A DNA stretch of 40,165 bases, taken from contig JAQWLN010000155.1 in the NCBI GenBank assembly GCA_029247265.1, forward strand, positions 1 through 40,165. Reading direction: 5' to 3'. This document shows, one piece after another, positions 25,360 through 34,679 of this stretch. The notes under the pieces are model-generated. The model ran no database searches. It saw only the letters and a list, made by a program, of their open reading frames with translations, and was not told the DNA's origin. The position numbers were made by a program, and so were the translations under genes. The DNA comes from Fuerstiella sp. Lineage in GTDB: Bacteria; Planctomycetota; Planctomycetia; Planctomycetales; Planctomycetaceae. Position 1 is the first letter of the stretch; each line of letters opens with the position of its first letter.

Positions 25360-26094
25360 CTATGAGTTAAATGCACGAACGTCATCTGCCGACAGACGTC
25401 CGTCGTGCAGCGCCGACGCCACCAGGGCACCATCGGCATCAGCGGATTCGATTCCACGAAGGTCCGCGCTGTCGCTGACACCTCCACCGGTGATGATCGT
25501 ACCATCCGGCAGCAGTGATCTTAACCGTTGGCAGAGATCAAGCGTCGGAGTCCCGTTATCCACGCCGACGGCGGCCAGGTCCAGCACAATCACATGCTGC
25601 AGACCGACGCCAATCAGCTGTCGCGCGATATCGAGTGGTTCGACGTTTTCCCAATCGGGGTTCACGGTCAGCGGGCGCCCGTTTTTCAGATCAAGGCTCA
25701 AGACCAGCTGTTCGGCTCCGAACCTCGACACCAGCGCCCTCGCGGTGTCCACGCTTTCGAGCGTTTCGAGCGCCACGACAATTCGTTCGACACCCAGTTC
25801 CAGCAATTCCTCAACATCCGCTGCCGACCTGACGCCGCGGTCCACGATCAAACTTGTTTCGCCGAGGGCCAGTTCAGCAATAGTGCATCGATTCAACTGC
25901 TGAAACTGAATTGCATCGAGATCGGCGATATAGAGACGACCAAGGTCAAACTCATCGATGAAAACCCGCATGATCACGGACGGATCACAGGACGGGGTCA
26001 ATAGACTTTGAACCGGGCGATAGCGGTGTCGTTGACCGGCCACCCCCCGGACAACAACACCGTTCAGAATGTCAAGAACCGGGATGATTTCCAT
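25360..26094 (-). CDS. HisA/HisF-like TIM-barrel protein (not the canonical HisA)
   Basis: Start taken as the ATG at 26094 (MEIIPVLDILNGVVVRGVAG); the upstream ATG at 26148 adds 18 basic residues without family likeness. 244 residues. The first strand has PVLDILNG with Asp and VVVRGVAGQR, matching HisA-type barrels. Later strands are LYIADLDAI, LIVDRGVRSAADVEEL, ERIVVALETLES, LVLSLDLKNGRPL, HVIVLDLAAVGVDNG and IITGGGVSD. The second catalytic region differs from the DxARDG of HisA, so histidine biosynthesis is unlikely. A similar group (COG1411, from memory) occurs with tetrahydromethanopterin genes in archaea, methylotrophs and planctomycetes. This link is plausible but unproven here. Operon with DUF455. 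Confidence 0.78.
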   Translation of the reverse strand: MEIIPVLDILNGVVVRGVAGQRHRYRPVQSLLTPSCDPSVIMRVFIDEFDLGRLYIADLDAIQFQQLNRCTIAELALGETSLIVDRGVRSAADVEELLELGVERIVVALETLESVDTARALVSRFGAEQLVLSLDLKNGRPLTVNPDWENVEPLDIARQLIGVGLQHVIVLDLAAVGVDNGTPTLDLCQRLRSLLPDGTIITGGGVSDSADLRGIESADADGALVASALHDGRLSADDVRAFNS

Positions 26095-26314
26095 GTGAAA
26101 GAACTTTGGCGACCGTTGGGTTGTGTTCGTCAATCGACGTCTGAACAATACGCCGGTTCAGTGATTAACGTCATGAGGGCACAACTCTCATTCGAAACTC
26201 GAACTAACACGCTGAGCATGACAACAACTTTCGTGGGTCGCCGACTTCACATATCTGCAATTCTGTTCCCGACGCAACGTCGCAACGTCGCAACCAGCCG
26301 GAGAAAAATTAAAC

Positions 26315-27334
26315 ATGGCCAGTAAGCCATCTATCATCATTAGCGCATTTGCCGATGAAGCTGCCAATTACCGTACAGCCTTGGAACAAATGACGGCTCT
26401 TGCGGCCATTGGAATCCGCAACTACAGCCCTCGATTCATCGACGTGCTGGGCGACGGAACAGTCGAACATGTGGTCGACCTTGCTCCGGAAAAACTGGAA
26501 CGACTAAAGGAGTATCACGCGGAATACGGCGTCAACGTCACCAGTATCGGCGCCCGCGTCGGAAAAGTGAAGCTATTGGACGTCGACGATGGTTCTCACA
26601 ACAAATATGTCCCGATCGCCGAATACCTCACCGGAGAAGTCGCCGCCACCATTGCCGCGGCCAAAGCTCTGAACACGAAACTCATCCGTGGCTTTTCGTT
26701 CTACCACCCGCGAGGTACCCAGCCTGAAGATCACCTTGATCAGGCAGCGGATCAGATTCGACAGATCACCGAAGCGTGTGCGAAAGAAGGTTTGGTGTAC
26801 GGACTGGAAATCGAACCGAACCTTGTTGGCGAAACCGGCCCGCTGCTGGCAGAACTGGCCAAACGAGTAGATCACCCAAACATGGTGCTGATTTTTGATG
26901 GCGGCAACGTGGCTGCTCAAAACAAGAATCCTGTTCAGGTGTATGAAGAATACAAAGCGACAGTGCCTTATCTGGGCTGGATGCACGTGAAGGATTACCG
27001 CATCGATCCGAGCCTGACATGGACAGGTGCCGTCGATGAAGAGCGACTGAAGAATTTCGTACCGGCCAACGAAGGCGACGCCGGTCATGAATTGGTGTTC
27101 CGTGATCTGCGTGAACAGATTCCCGCAATCGAAAAGCGTCTTGAGAAACTGGGCGTCCCCGGGTTCTACCTGGAAACCGAACCGCACCTGAAGGGCGGCG
27201 GACAGTTTGGCGGATTCAGCGGCCCGGATGGTATGGGAGTGGCGGTGCGAGCCCTGTGTTCGTGTCTGGACTATGCCGGCATTGACTACGACCTGCGAAC
27301 GTTTGCAGACATTCGCTCACTGCGAGGATTCTAA
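26315..27334 (+). CDS. Sugar phosphate isomerase/epimerase-like TIM barrel, cytoplasmic
   Basis: 339 residues, ATG at 26315 with GGAG 10 bp upstream; no signal peptide. A xylose-isomerase-like barrel (Pfam AP_endonuc_2): SIIISAFADEAANY, LIRGFSFYHPRG, GLVYGLEIEPNLVGETG (metal Glu), MVLIFDGGNVAAQN (metal Asp), YLGWMHVKDYR (metal His) and GFYLETEPHLKGGGQFGG (metal Glu). The four ligands are in the expected order. Likely works on a keto or inositol-type sugar; substrate not known. It stands alone, divergent from the HisA-like gene and convergent with oadA, with a strong hairpin between. Confidence 0.87.
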   Translation: MASKPSIIISAFADEAANYRTALEQMTALAAIGIRNYSPRFIDVLGDGTVEHVVDLAPEKLERLKEYHAEYGVNVTSIGARVGKVKLLDVDDGSHNKYVPIAEYLTGEVAATIAAAKALNTKLIRGFSFYHPRGTQPEDHLDQAADQIRQITEACAKEGLVYGLEIEPNLVGETGPLLAELAKRVDHPNMVLIFDGGNVAAQNKNPVQVYEEYKATVPYLGWMHVKDYRIDPSLTWTGAVDEERLKNFVPANEGDAGHELVFRDLREQIPAIEKRLEKLGVPGFYLETEPHLKGGGQFGGFSGPDGMGVAVRALCSCLDYAGIDYDLRTFADIRSLRGF

Positions 27335-27359
27335 CACCACATTCCTCGGAGACTGTTCG

Positions 27360-27393
27360 GAGGCGCCTGCCCATGCCACCGGCACGGCGCCTC
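27360..27393. terminator. Strong hairpin between convergent genes, candidate bidirectional terminator
   Basis: GAGGCGCC (27360-27367) pairs with GGCGCCTC (27386-27393), and the inner TGCC/GGCA extends the stem to 12 bp with a one-base bulge. It lies between the stop at 27334 (+) and the stop at 27471 (-). No T-run in either direction. Confidence 0.5.
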
Positions 27394-27470
27394 AAATCAA
27401 TCAATCAGGCCGTAGCCAGGATGCGCAGCGACGCCGCTTCCGGCCTGCCTTTATGTGTGCGAGACGGCAC

Positions 27471-29294
27471 CTACGCGTTGATCGACGCCAGAACCTGGCC
27501 TGTGGTGACCTGCTCGCCGACGGCGACATTGACAGCGGCGATGGTTCCGGCAACCGGTGCAGCGATTTCCATTTCCATTTTCATCGCTTCCAGAATCAAC
27601 ACTGCCTGGCCCTCCGCCACTCGGTCGCCGGCGCTGACCAGCACCTTAAACACTGCACCGGGCATCTGAGATTTGACGGCTGTCACCTGAGTGGCTGACA
27701 CACCCTCTTCGGGGCTGGCGGCGGTGTCCGTTTCGACATTCTTGATGTCGACGCGAAATGCTTTGCCGTTGACCGTCGCCATATTTCCTTCAAAGGCCAT
27801 GAAATAGTCTTTACCGTCGACTGTGACGTTGTACTCGGCCGGTTTCCTTTGCCCCGACGGTACCGGAGCAGCGGCTGCCGCCTGGGCAGCTTTATCGATC
27901 TTTCGCACGCCGACTTCGGCTTCGCCTTTGAGAAAGCGAATGCCTTTCTCTTTACAGGCCGCGGCAATAAAGATGTTCTCGTCGGTGATCTCCAGTCCTT
28001 CGTCCGCAAGCGCCTTCTTTGCGGGTTCGATGCCCTTGGTCGGGTCCTCGTCGTTCATTTCCAGCGGCGGGCGAGTGGTTGGCTTCCTGCCCAACTGCTT
28101 GCTGGCCAGTGCCACGATTTCCGGATCGGGAGCGACCGGCGTTTTGCCGAAGTAGCCCAGCACCATCTGGCCGTATGATTCCGCAATTTTCTTCCACGGG
28201 CCGAACATCACATTATTGAAAGCCTGTTGAAAGTAGAACTGTGACACCGGAGTCACGGAAGTTCCGTATCCGCCGGTGCGCACCACATCGCTCATCGCTT
28301 TAATAATCTCAGGATACTTGTCCATGATGTTGTTATCACGCAGCATCTGAGTGTTAGCGGTCAGTGCTCCGCCCGGCATCGGACTCCACGGGATCAGCGG
28401 TTCCACTGCCGTGGCTTCGGGAGGCAGGAAGTAGTCCTGCATACATTCCTTGAAGACTTCTTCGGCTTCGCGGACCTTTTCGATGTCGACATCCAGATCG
28501 TATTCGCTGCCTCGCAGAGCATGCCACATGGCCAGGATGTCCGGCTGGCAGGTGCCCCCGGAACACGGTGCCATGGACAGATCGATTGCGTCAGCGCCGG
28601 CATCCAGAGCCGCCTTGTTAGCCAGTACGCTGATACCGGCGGTTTCATGCGTGTGGAAATGAATGAATGCGTCGCCTGGCAGTATTTTTCGGGCGCGGGA
28701 GATGGTGTCGTACACCTTGGACGGGACGGCAGTGCCGGACGCATCCTTGAAACAGACGGCGTCAAACGGAATACCGGCGTCAAGGATCTGCTGCAATGTG
28801 GACACGTAAAAGTCTGCGTCATGCGCTCCGGTGCAGCCGGGCGGCAGTTCCATCAGCGTCACACAGACCTGATGTTTGAGGCCGGCATCGACGATACACT
28901 GCCCGCTGTAAATCAGATTATTGACATCGTTCAGTGCATCAAAGTTACGGATGGTGCTGATGCCGTGTTTCCTGAACAGGTCAGCATGCAGCTTGACGAT
29001 ATCGCTTGACTGCGAATCCAGGCCAACGACGTTGACGCCGCGAGCCAGCGTCTGCAGATCGGCCTCCGGTCCTGCCGCTGCACGGAAAGCGTCCATCATC
29101 GCGAACGCATCTTCGTTGCAGTAAAAGTACAGCGACTGAAATCTGGCGCCGCCACCGGCCTCAAACCACGAGATGCCGGCGTCACGCGTGGCTTCCACGG
29201 CGGGCAGGAAGTCCTGGGTGAAGACACGGGCCCCATAGACGGACTGAAATCCGTCACGGAACGCCGTACACATGAATTTGACCTTCTTAGTCAC
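27471..29294 (-). CDS. oadA: Biotin-dependent decarboxylase alpha subunit (oxaloacetate decarboxylase type)
   Basis: GTG start at 29294, 607 residues. Residues 1-300 are the carboxyltransferase barrel: MCTAFRDGFQSVYGARVF with the metal-binding Asp of FRD, CFKDASG with the Lys that is carbamylated, and HFHTHETAG with two metal His. The first motif reads RDGFQS where most relatives and the pyruvate carboxylase of this window read RDAHQS. A conserved domain follows (TGGYGTSVTPVSQFYFQQAF), then a linker and a biotinyl domain with EAMKM, biotin on Lys 572. It removes the carboxyl group from oxaloacetate (probably) onto biotin for the membrane subunit. Last gene of an operon with beta and gamma subunits. 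Confidence 0.9.
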   Translation of the reverse strand: MTKKVKFMCTAFRDGFQSVYGARVFTQDFLPAVEATRDAGISWFEAGGGARFQSLYFYCNEDAFAMMDAFRAAAGPEADLQTLARGVNVVGLDSQSSDIVKLHADLFRKHGISTIRNFDALNDVNNLIYSGQCIVDAGLKHQVCVTLMELPPGCTGAHDADFYVSTLQQILDAGIPFDAVCFKDASGTAVPSKVYDTISRARKILPGDAFIHFHTHETAGISVLANKAALDAGADAIDLSMAPCSGGTCQPDILAMWHALRGSEYDLDVDIEKVREAEEVFKECMQDYFLPPEATAVEPLIPWSPMPGGALTANTQMLRDNNIMDKYPEIIKAMSDVVRTGGYGTSVTPVSQFYFQQAFNNVMFGPWKKIAESYGQMVLGYFGKTPVAPDPEIVALASKQLGRKPTTRPPLEMNDEDPTKGIEPAKKALADEGLEITDENIFIAAACKEKGIRFLKGEAEVGVRKIDKAAQAAAAAPVPSGQRKPAEYNVTVDGKDYFMAFEGNMATVNGKAFRVDIKNVETDTAASPEEGVSATQVTAVKSQMPGAVFKVLVSAGDRVAEGQAVLILEAMKMEMEIAAPVAGTIAAVNVAVGEQVTTGQVLASINA

Positions 29295-29388
29295 GTCGAT
29301 TTCTTTCGTGTCTGGTCGCTGTTTTGTTGTTGGTCACTTAGTGGGTCATGCGGAACAGCACATCATCCTGTCCTGTGGTATTTCACGT

Positions 29389-30561
29389 CTATGAAAGCAC
29401 GGCCCACAGCACACCGGCTGCGACCGCAGAGCCAATAACGCCCGCTACGTTCGGCGCCATGGCATGCATCAGCAAAAAGTTGTGAGGATCTTCCTGCTGC
29501 CCGACCATCTGCACCACTCGAGCAGAATCCGGAACGGCAGAGACGCCGGCGGCACCGACCAATGGATTGATTTTCTCTTCAAGAAACAGATTCATGAACT
29601 TGGCAAACAGAACGCCGCCTGCCGTGGCGACGGCAAATGACAAGGCCCCCAGTCCGAAGATCAACAACGACTGACTGGTCAGGAACGTGCTCGCCTGAGT
29701 ACTGGCTCCGACGCAGAATCCCAGCAGCACCGTGACGATGTCGATCATGGCAGTTCGAGCCGTGGCCGCCAGTCGTTCTGTGACCAGGCTTTCCTTCAGC
29801 AGATTGCCGAAGAACATCATGCCCAGCAGCACGATTGCACCGGGTGCAATCATGGTACAGATCAGGAATGCAACGACCGGGAAGATCATTTTCTCACGTG
29901 TCGATACTTTTCGTGGCGGCTTCATACGAATCAGTCGCTCGTCACTTGATGTCAGCAGTTTCATAATGGGCGGTTGAATCACAGGTACCAGAGCCATGTA
30001 GGAATACGCAGCAATGGCGATTGGCCCCAGCAGATCAGGAGCAAGTCTGGAGGACAAAAAGATAGACGTCGGGCCATCAGCACCACCGATGATGCCGATG
30101 GCGCCGGCTTCCTTCAGAGTAAAGCCCAGTGCCAGCGCTCCCAGAAATGTCAGGAATATTCCGACCTGTGCCGCCGCCCCCAGCAGTACAAGTTTGGGAT
30201 TGGAGAGCATGGTCGAAAAATCGGTCATGGCACCGATTCCAAGGAAAATGAGAGGTGGATAAATGCCCCAACTGACCCCGAAGTACAAATAGCTAAGTAC
30301 GCTGCCGGGCAGGTAATCGATTTGTCCCGTTGCTGCGTCCATGACCCATTCATGCTGCTGATAAACGCTCAGCGACATCCCTTCAATCAGAGGGATGTTG
30401 CCGACGATGGCTCCCATTCCGATCGGAACCAACAACAGCGGTTCATAGTCCTTTGTGATGGCCAGGAAAATGAACACGATCCCGATCAGGATCATGATCA
30501 GATTTCCCAGCGTCATAGACGCGAATCCGGTGGTGCTAAGAAACTCAAACAGAATGCTCAT
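29389..30561 (-). CDS. oadB: Na+-translocating decarboxylase beta subunit
   Basis: 390 residues, ATG at 30561. Integral membrane protein with about nine to eleven hydrophobic segments. The family signature is present: GIIGGADGPTSIFLSSRL with the Asp needed for Na+ transport, and AAYSYMALVPVIQPPI, plus AGVSAVPDSARVVQ and NAPNV-like GPNVAGVIGS near the end (here MAPNVAGVIGSAVAAG). It removes CO2 from carboxybiotin and pumps two Na+ outwards. Sits between the gamma gene (63 bp upstream) and alpha gene (94 bp downstream), the standard oad order. Very secure assignment of family; the exact substrate depends on the alpha subunit. Confidence 0.95.
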   Translation of the reverse strand: MSILFEFLSTTGFASMTLGNLIMILIGIVFIFLAITKDYEPLLLVPIGMGAIVGNIPLIEGMSLSVYQQHEWVMDAATGQIDYLPGSVLSYLYFGVSWGIYPPLIFLGIGAMTDFSTMLSNPKLVLLGAAAQVGIFLTFLGALALGFTLKEAGAIGIIGGADGPTSIFLSSRLAPDLLGPIAIAAYSYMALVPVIQPPIMKLLTSSDERLIRMKPPRKVSTREKMIFPVVAFLICTMIAPGAIVLLGMMFFGNLLKESLVTERLAATARTAMIDIVTVLLGFCVGASTQASTFLTSQSLLIFGLGALSFAVATAGGVLFAKFMNLFLEEKINPLVGAAGVSAVPDSARVVQMVGQQEDPHNFLLMHAMAPNVAGVIGSAVAAGVLWAVLS

Positions 30562-30624
30562 TGCAGTTCTTTTTTGTTTTCCGGAGAAGCCGGATCGCTC
30601 AAGACTCGAAATTGCTAAACGCTG

Positions 30625-30972
30625 TCAGTCTGTGTTTCCAGCCGTCTCAACCTGTTTCTGCAACTCGCTGTGCAGAACGAATCCAATCGCCGCAAGGACG
30701 GCGTCGTCCGGCAGCAGACTTTCTGAAGAATCAGGCACTGTATGTCGGTCTGGTGCTTCCGGCAGCACCGTTGCAACGGCCTCCAGAATGCGTGGCAACG
30801 CCGCAATGAATAACGTAATCAGGATCAGGGCCGCGAACACAATCAGCAGGCCCGTCACGGCAATTGCGATGCCTTTGCCCGTGATTAGTGAGGCGTCAAA
30901 AAAAACGGCAAGAATCATGGCCTCTCCGACTCCAGTGAGAAACGCCGAGATGTAATCGGAGAGCGAGCACAC
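30625..30972 (-). CDS. oadG: Decarboxylase gamma subunit (OadG-like)
   Basis: About 115 residues; GTG start at 30972, with a later ATG at codon 19 (MILAVFF) as alternative. One clear membrane helix (GIAIAVTGLLIVFAALILIT), with TGLLIVFAALILI being the OadG pattern, followed by an acidic, proline-rich cytoplasmic tail and a segment DDAVLAAIGFVLHSELQKQ that resembles the tail of other OadG proteins. It anchors alpha to beta and helps carboxyl transfer. Gene order gamma, beta, alpha on the minus strand backs the call more than sequence identity does. Gamma subunits are poorly conserved. Confidence 0.75.
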   Translation of the reverse strand: MCSLSDYISAFLTGVGEAMILAVFFDASLITGKGIAIAVTGLLIVFAALILITLFIAALPRILEAVATVLPEAPDRHTVPDSSESLLPDDAVLAAIGFVLHSELQKQVETAGNTD

Positions 30973-31210
30973 CCAATGATGATCAATCTCAGGGCATCAG
31001 CAGCCGCTTCAGCGAAAACAGAAGCCGAATGCACACGAAAACTAGCGATTTGCCCGCACAAATTCATCCCCGGAGCTGCGCATTTTCAATTCGGGACATT
31101 TCCTCGCAAGTTCTGCCTGTAACCTGAGGACGCAGTGCGAGCCAGAGATTCTCGCTGATTCGCTCCCGCCCCGGAAGTCGCTTCATTTGCCGGTACGCTC
31201 GGGGTAATCG

Positions 31211-32656
31211 TCAGTCCAACGGCGCGGCCTCGGGACCGATGCAGGCCAGGCGCATGGAAAAGTAGTGAGATTCGAGGATCGCTCGGTCACCGGTATCACG
31301 GACACGCCGCCAGATTTCCGACATCATGAACTCGATGCGTGGCTGCTGATCCGGATCGTTCGCACGATTGTGCATTTCGTGAGGGTCGTCTTTAAGGTTA
31401 TACAGTTCATCAAAATCAAATCCATTGAAAACGAACTTCCACGGTCCCTGCCACAGAATTCTCTGCATCAGCGGAAACCGAGTGCCGTGGTATTCCGCAT
31501 ATCCCGTTTCGAATTCCGGAGGAACCGCGTCGGGCTCAGCGAGCAGCGGTTGAAGAGACTGCGAATCCGGCACGTCAATAGGTTCCGCCTGGCCAAGTTC
31601 ACAGAATGTGGCACCCACGTCCGCAATGCTCACCTGAGCATCGCACGTCGCCCCCGCGGCAACTCCCGGACCGGCGACGATCAGCGGAATGCGATAGATC
31701 TCCTCGAAGGCGCCAAAGTTGTGAGCGTCGAATCCATGCGCACCGACGTAGCGTCCATGGTCAGCCATGAAAACGACGATTGTGTTTTCCAGCTGTTCGG
31801 CATCGTCTACCCTAGAAATCAATTGCTGCACTATTCCATCGAGTTCCGTGATGCGTCCGAAGTAGCACGTCCTTGCTGCACGCCAGTGGTCTTCGGAAAT
31901 GTTGCGTCCGATCTGCTGCTCACGCTGGTAAATATTGGGGCGGTCGGAAAGATCGTCGCAGAAGTTTGCCGGCAGAGGAATGTCCAGATCCGAGTACCGA
32001 TCCCACGTGTCGCGACCGACAATCAGTGCCTCATTGGGTTCGGAAAAGCTCACACAGCAACACCACGATTCTGATTCTTTCATGCAATCGGTCAGAAAGT
32101 GATCTGCGTCTGCGGCGGTCAAGCCGGGGTATCGCTCGTCAAGCCGCGTATCGGTCACGCCCCAGTGCAGAATCCGCTTGTAACCGCGGGGGCCTTCCAC
32201 GTATCCCGTCAACGACTCATCCAGATCAAATGTTCGGGGGCCCTGTTCCCCCTTGCCAATTCCCTTGACATGTTCAGCGCCCTTCACGACGCCTTCCTGC
32301 CAGCCAAACTGCGCTACGTCCTGCGTCCGCTCAACGTGCCACTTGCCAAAGTAACCGGTGCGATATCCAGCGGCCGACAGGCGTTTAGCGAAGTGCGGAT
32401 GTTCCGTCCGCAGCACACACTGATCTTTGTCACGACCATGTTCGACTTCCAGCACCCCGTGATTGTGAGGCAGCAGCCCCGTCATCAAACTGGCCCGAGC
32501 CGGCGAACAGGTTGGACATGTCGTGTGCGCATTGCGAAATCGAAGACCCCGTTCGGCCAACGCATCAAGATTCGGCGTGAGACACGGATGGCCGGGGTCG
32601 ACCGTGTCAGCCTGCATGCCGTCAGCAAGAATGATCAGGATATTTGGCTTGGTCAT
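31211..32656 (-). CDS. Sulfatase (formylglycine type), cytoplasm-facing or unsignalled
   Basis: 481 residues, ATG at 32656, with no signal peptide visible. Opens PNILIILADGM with the metal Asp 12. The active-site motif CSPARASLMTG has Cys 50, to be converted to formylglycine. Further motifs are GYFGKWHVER and IVVFMADHGRYVGAHG (metal Asp/His). It is Gly, not Asp, at position 13, where many sulfatases have a second Asp. It hydrolyses a sulfate ester, substrate unknown. The Na+/solute symporter gene lies 112 bp upstream on the same strand, which suggests that an imported sulfated compound is cleaved inside. Close relatives include phosphonate monoester hydrolases, an alternative. Confidence 0.9.
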   Translation of the reverse strand: MTKPNILIILADGMQADTVDPGHPCLTPNLDALAERGLRFRNAHTTCPTCSPARASLMTGLLPHNHGVLEVEHGRDKDQCVLRTEHPHFAKRLSAAGYRTGYFGKWHVERTQDVAQFGWQEGVVKGAEHVKGIGKGEQGPRTFDLDESLTGYVEGPRGYKRILHWGVTDTRLDERYPGLTAADADHFLTDCMKESESWCCCVSFSEPNEALIVGRDTWDRYSDLDIPLPANFCDDLSDRPNIYQREQQIGRNISEDHWRAARTCYFGRITELDGIVQQLISRVDDAEQLENTIVVFMADHGRYVGAHGFDAHNFGAFEEIYRIPLIVAGPGVAAGATCDAQVSIADVGATFCELGQAEPIDVPDSQSLQPLLAEPDAVPPEFETGYAEYHGTRFPLMQRILWQGPWKFVFNGFDFDELYNLKDDPHEMHNRANDPDQQPRIEFMMSEIWRRVRDTGDRAILESHYFSMRLACIGPEAAPLD

Positions 32657-32768
32657 TGGCAGTATGCGTTCATGATGAAGTGTGTTGTCGTGTCCAATTC
32701 AGCGACCAGCGGGAGCGGACCAATTCGTTCCGAGCGTAAGCTCGCATCGGCATGCGGGCCGTCCTGCA

Positions 32769-34481
32769 TCAGGCAACCAGCCACCATACTCCGCCGATAA
32801 TTGCGAAGACCAGCAACCAACCGACAAGGAATCCTGAAATCGCTCGCCACGTTGGTACAGGAATCTCAAGGTTCGTGCTGGAAAACAATACGTGTCGAGG
32901 TGCCGGCATCACTCCCGGTGGCAGAGTGCACGGCTGTTCAATAACTTCGTTTTCCTGAACGGGAGTTCTCATGAGTTCGTAAAACCGCTCCAGCTGCTGT
33001 GGATCATTTTTGCGAGTGCACAGGCTCACCACAATTCCACCGGCGAACCCCGCCGTCAGATACGCCACCATCTGCCACGGCACCGTGACAGCCAGCGTGT
33101 CATTCTGCAGAGCGACGATTCCCAATGATTCAGCGAACGGCAAAGCTGCGAGACTTGTTGCTGTCAGAGTCATGCCGGACACCCACCAGGTCGCTGCGGT
33201 CAGCAATGTGGCCGCCCATGCTCCGGCGGTTGTAGCTCCACGCCAGAACACGCCCAGCCAGAAAGCCGGAGCCATCACGGCATTCAGCTTCCAGAGAATC
33301 TCCAGCCCCTGAATCACACCGCTGAGCCAGAATGTGTATCCGATCGCCACGAGGACAACCGCCAGTCCCGACGCGCGCGCGACCCACAGATAGTGGTTTT
33401 CGCTGCGCCCGGGACAGACAGGCCGATAGAGATTTTCTGTGACCAGACCTGACGCAGAGATCATGAATGAGTCGCATGATCCCATTACGGTTGCCAGCAG
33501 ACCTGCCAGAAACAGACCCAGCAATCCTGGCATCAGCTGCGGCAGAAACTCAGATGCCATCAGGCCATAAACATGATCCGGATTGTCGACGCGGCCTGCA
33601 TAATGAGCATACGCCGCCAGTCCTGTCAGACACCATGCGACGGTGCAGATTCGTTTCAGAAACGTGCCGCCCATAAAACCGACGGCGCCGTCGAGTTCCG
33701 TCCGGCCGGCCCCACACGTGCCCATGTTGTGCGGCTGTACCGTGACGCTCAGCAATGAATTCAATGCGATCATGCCGATGTAAAAGACACCGATCTCTCC
33801 GGGTGTCACAAGAGACAGCATGTCCCTGCCCGGCGACAGCGCTGCGAAAGACTGTCGCATGCCGGAGATTCCTCCGACCGCCTGCAACACAGATGGCAGC
33901 AGCAGAAACGAAAACAGCAACGTCAGAATACCCTGCACAAAGTCCGTCACGATCGCGGCACGCAATCCTCCCGCCAGACCATACACAACAAACAGGACAG
34001 TCATCACTCCGATTGACATTTCCGCTGAGATCGCGGCACCAGTGCACGCTTCAATGACCGCACCGGACCCCTTCAGCATATTGCCGATCGTCACGACAAA
34101 CTTGGCCAGACCAAATACGCAGAACAGCACGGCAACCGATGGTCCGTATCGAGCCGCAAAAACGTCGGCTGTTGTGAGCGCCCGAAAACGTCTCATCATG
34201 GGCGCTATCAGCCAGAAGAACGGAGTGGCAAACAACCACATCCACTGATACCAAATGCCTGACAGCCCGCTGGAATAACACTTCGAAGCAACACTGACGG
34301 CCTGGTCAGAATGAGTGCTGGTGCCGAACCCGTGCATCAGCATCATCAGCTTGCCGAATCTTCGAGGCATGACGAAGTCCGACATCACCTTCACCTGCCG
34401 ACTGGCCCGGATACCAAGTGCTGTTACGCCGATCAGGTAGAGACCCAATGCTATCCAGTCTGCAGCGGCAAGTCCTGTCAT
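32769..34481 (-). CDS. Sodium:solute symporter (SSS family)
   Basis: 570 residues, ATG at 34481, about 13-14 membrane helices. Family motifs: ADWIALGLYLIGVTALGI at the N-terminus, VFAARYGPSVAVLF, VYGLAGGLRAAIVTDFVQGI (SSS signature), GLLGLFLAGLLATVMGSCDSF's region, here GLFLAGLLATVMGSC with SFMISASGLVTENLY. Imports an organic solute with Na+; the substrate cannot be read. Planctomycetes often pair such symporters with sulfatases, as here with the gene that follows by 112 bp. A long C-terminal extension (about 490-550) precedes the last helix. Confidence 0.9.
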   Translation of the reverse strand: MTGLAAADWIALGLYLIGVTALGIRASRQVKVMSDFVMPRRFGKLMMLMHGFGTSTHSDQAVSVASKCYSSGLSGIWYQWMWLFATPFFWLIAPMMRRFRALTTADVFAARYGPSVAVLFCVFGLAKFVVTIGNMLKGSGAVIEACTGAAISAEMSIGVMTVLFVVYGLAGGLRAAIVTDFVQGILTLLFSFLLLPSVLQAVGGISGMRQSFAALSPGRDMLSLVTPGEIGVFYIGMIALNSLLSVTVQPHNMGTCGAGRTELDGAVGFMGGTFLKRICTVAWCLTGLAAYAHYAGRVDNPDHVYGLMASEFLPQLMPGLLGLFLAGLLATVMGSCDSFMISASGLVTENLYRPVCPGRSENHYLWVARASGLAVVLVAIGYTFWLSGVIQGLEILWKLNAVMAPAFWLGVFWRGATTAGAWAATLLTAATWWVSGMTLTATSLAALPFAESLGIVALQNDTLAVTVPWQMVAYLTAGFAGGIVVSLCTRKNDPQQLERFYELMRTPVQENEVIEQPCTLPPGVMPAPRHVLFSSTNLEIPVPTWRAISGFLVGWLLVFAIIGGVWWLVA

Positions 34482-34557
34482 GAGTTTCTGTGCGTGGAAT
34501 CCAGCGAAAGACTTTATGTAAAAAATGCAGCCAGCGGTGGAATGTCACGCTCGTACG

Positions 34558-34586
34558 TTCCGCCAGCGCCGGGCACGAGGTATAGT
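34558..34586 (+). promoter_or_regulatory. Possible promoter of the DUF1501 gene
   Basis: TTCCGC and TATAGT are 17 bp apart, about 94 bp before the ATG at 34680. The -10 is good, the -35 weak. Sits in the 198-bp divergent region. Confidence 0.3.
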
Positions 34587-34614
34587 ATAACAATCAGGAA
34601 CTGTTCCTGCGTGC

Positions 34615-34630
34615 GCACTGAAGTCAGTGC
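34615..34630. promoter_or_regulatory. Candidate operator or leader hairpin
   Basis: GCACTGA, AG, TCAGTGC is a perfect inverted repeat with 7-bp arms and a 2-bp centre. It lies about 30 bp after the possible -10 box, between the divergent symporter and DUF1501 genes. It could be a repressor site or an RNA hairpin. Confidence 0.35.
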
Positions 34631-34679
34631 TACTGAGTTGTGAACCACTCGTTCCGCCACACGAAGTTGATAGCAGTCT

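Noticed and set aside
26273..26298. Short tandem GCAACGTC repeats before the epimerase gene
   Set aside because: Only two copies plus a partial; too short for a CRISPR or a defined iteron array.
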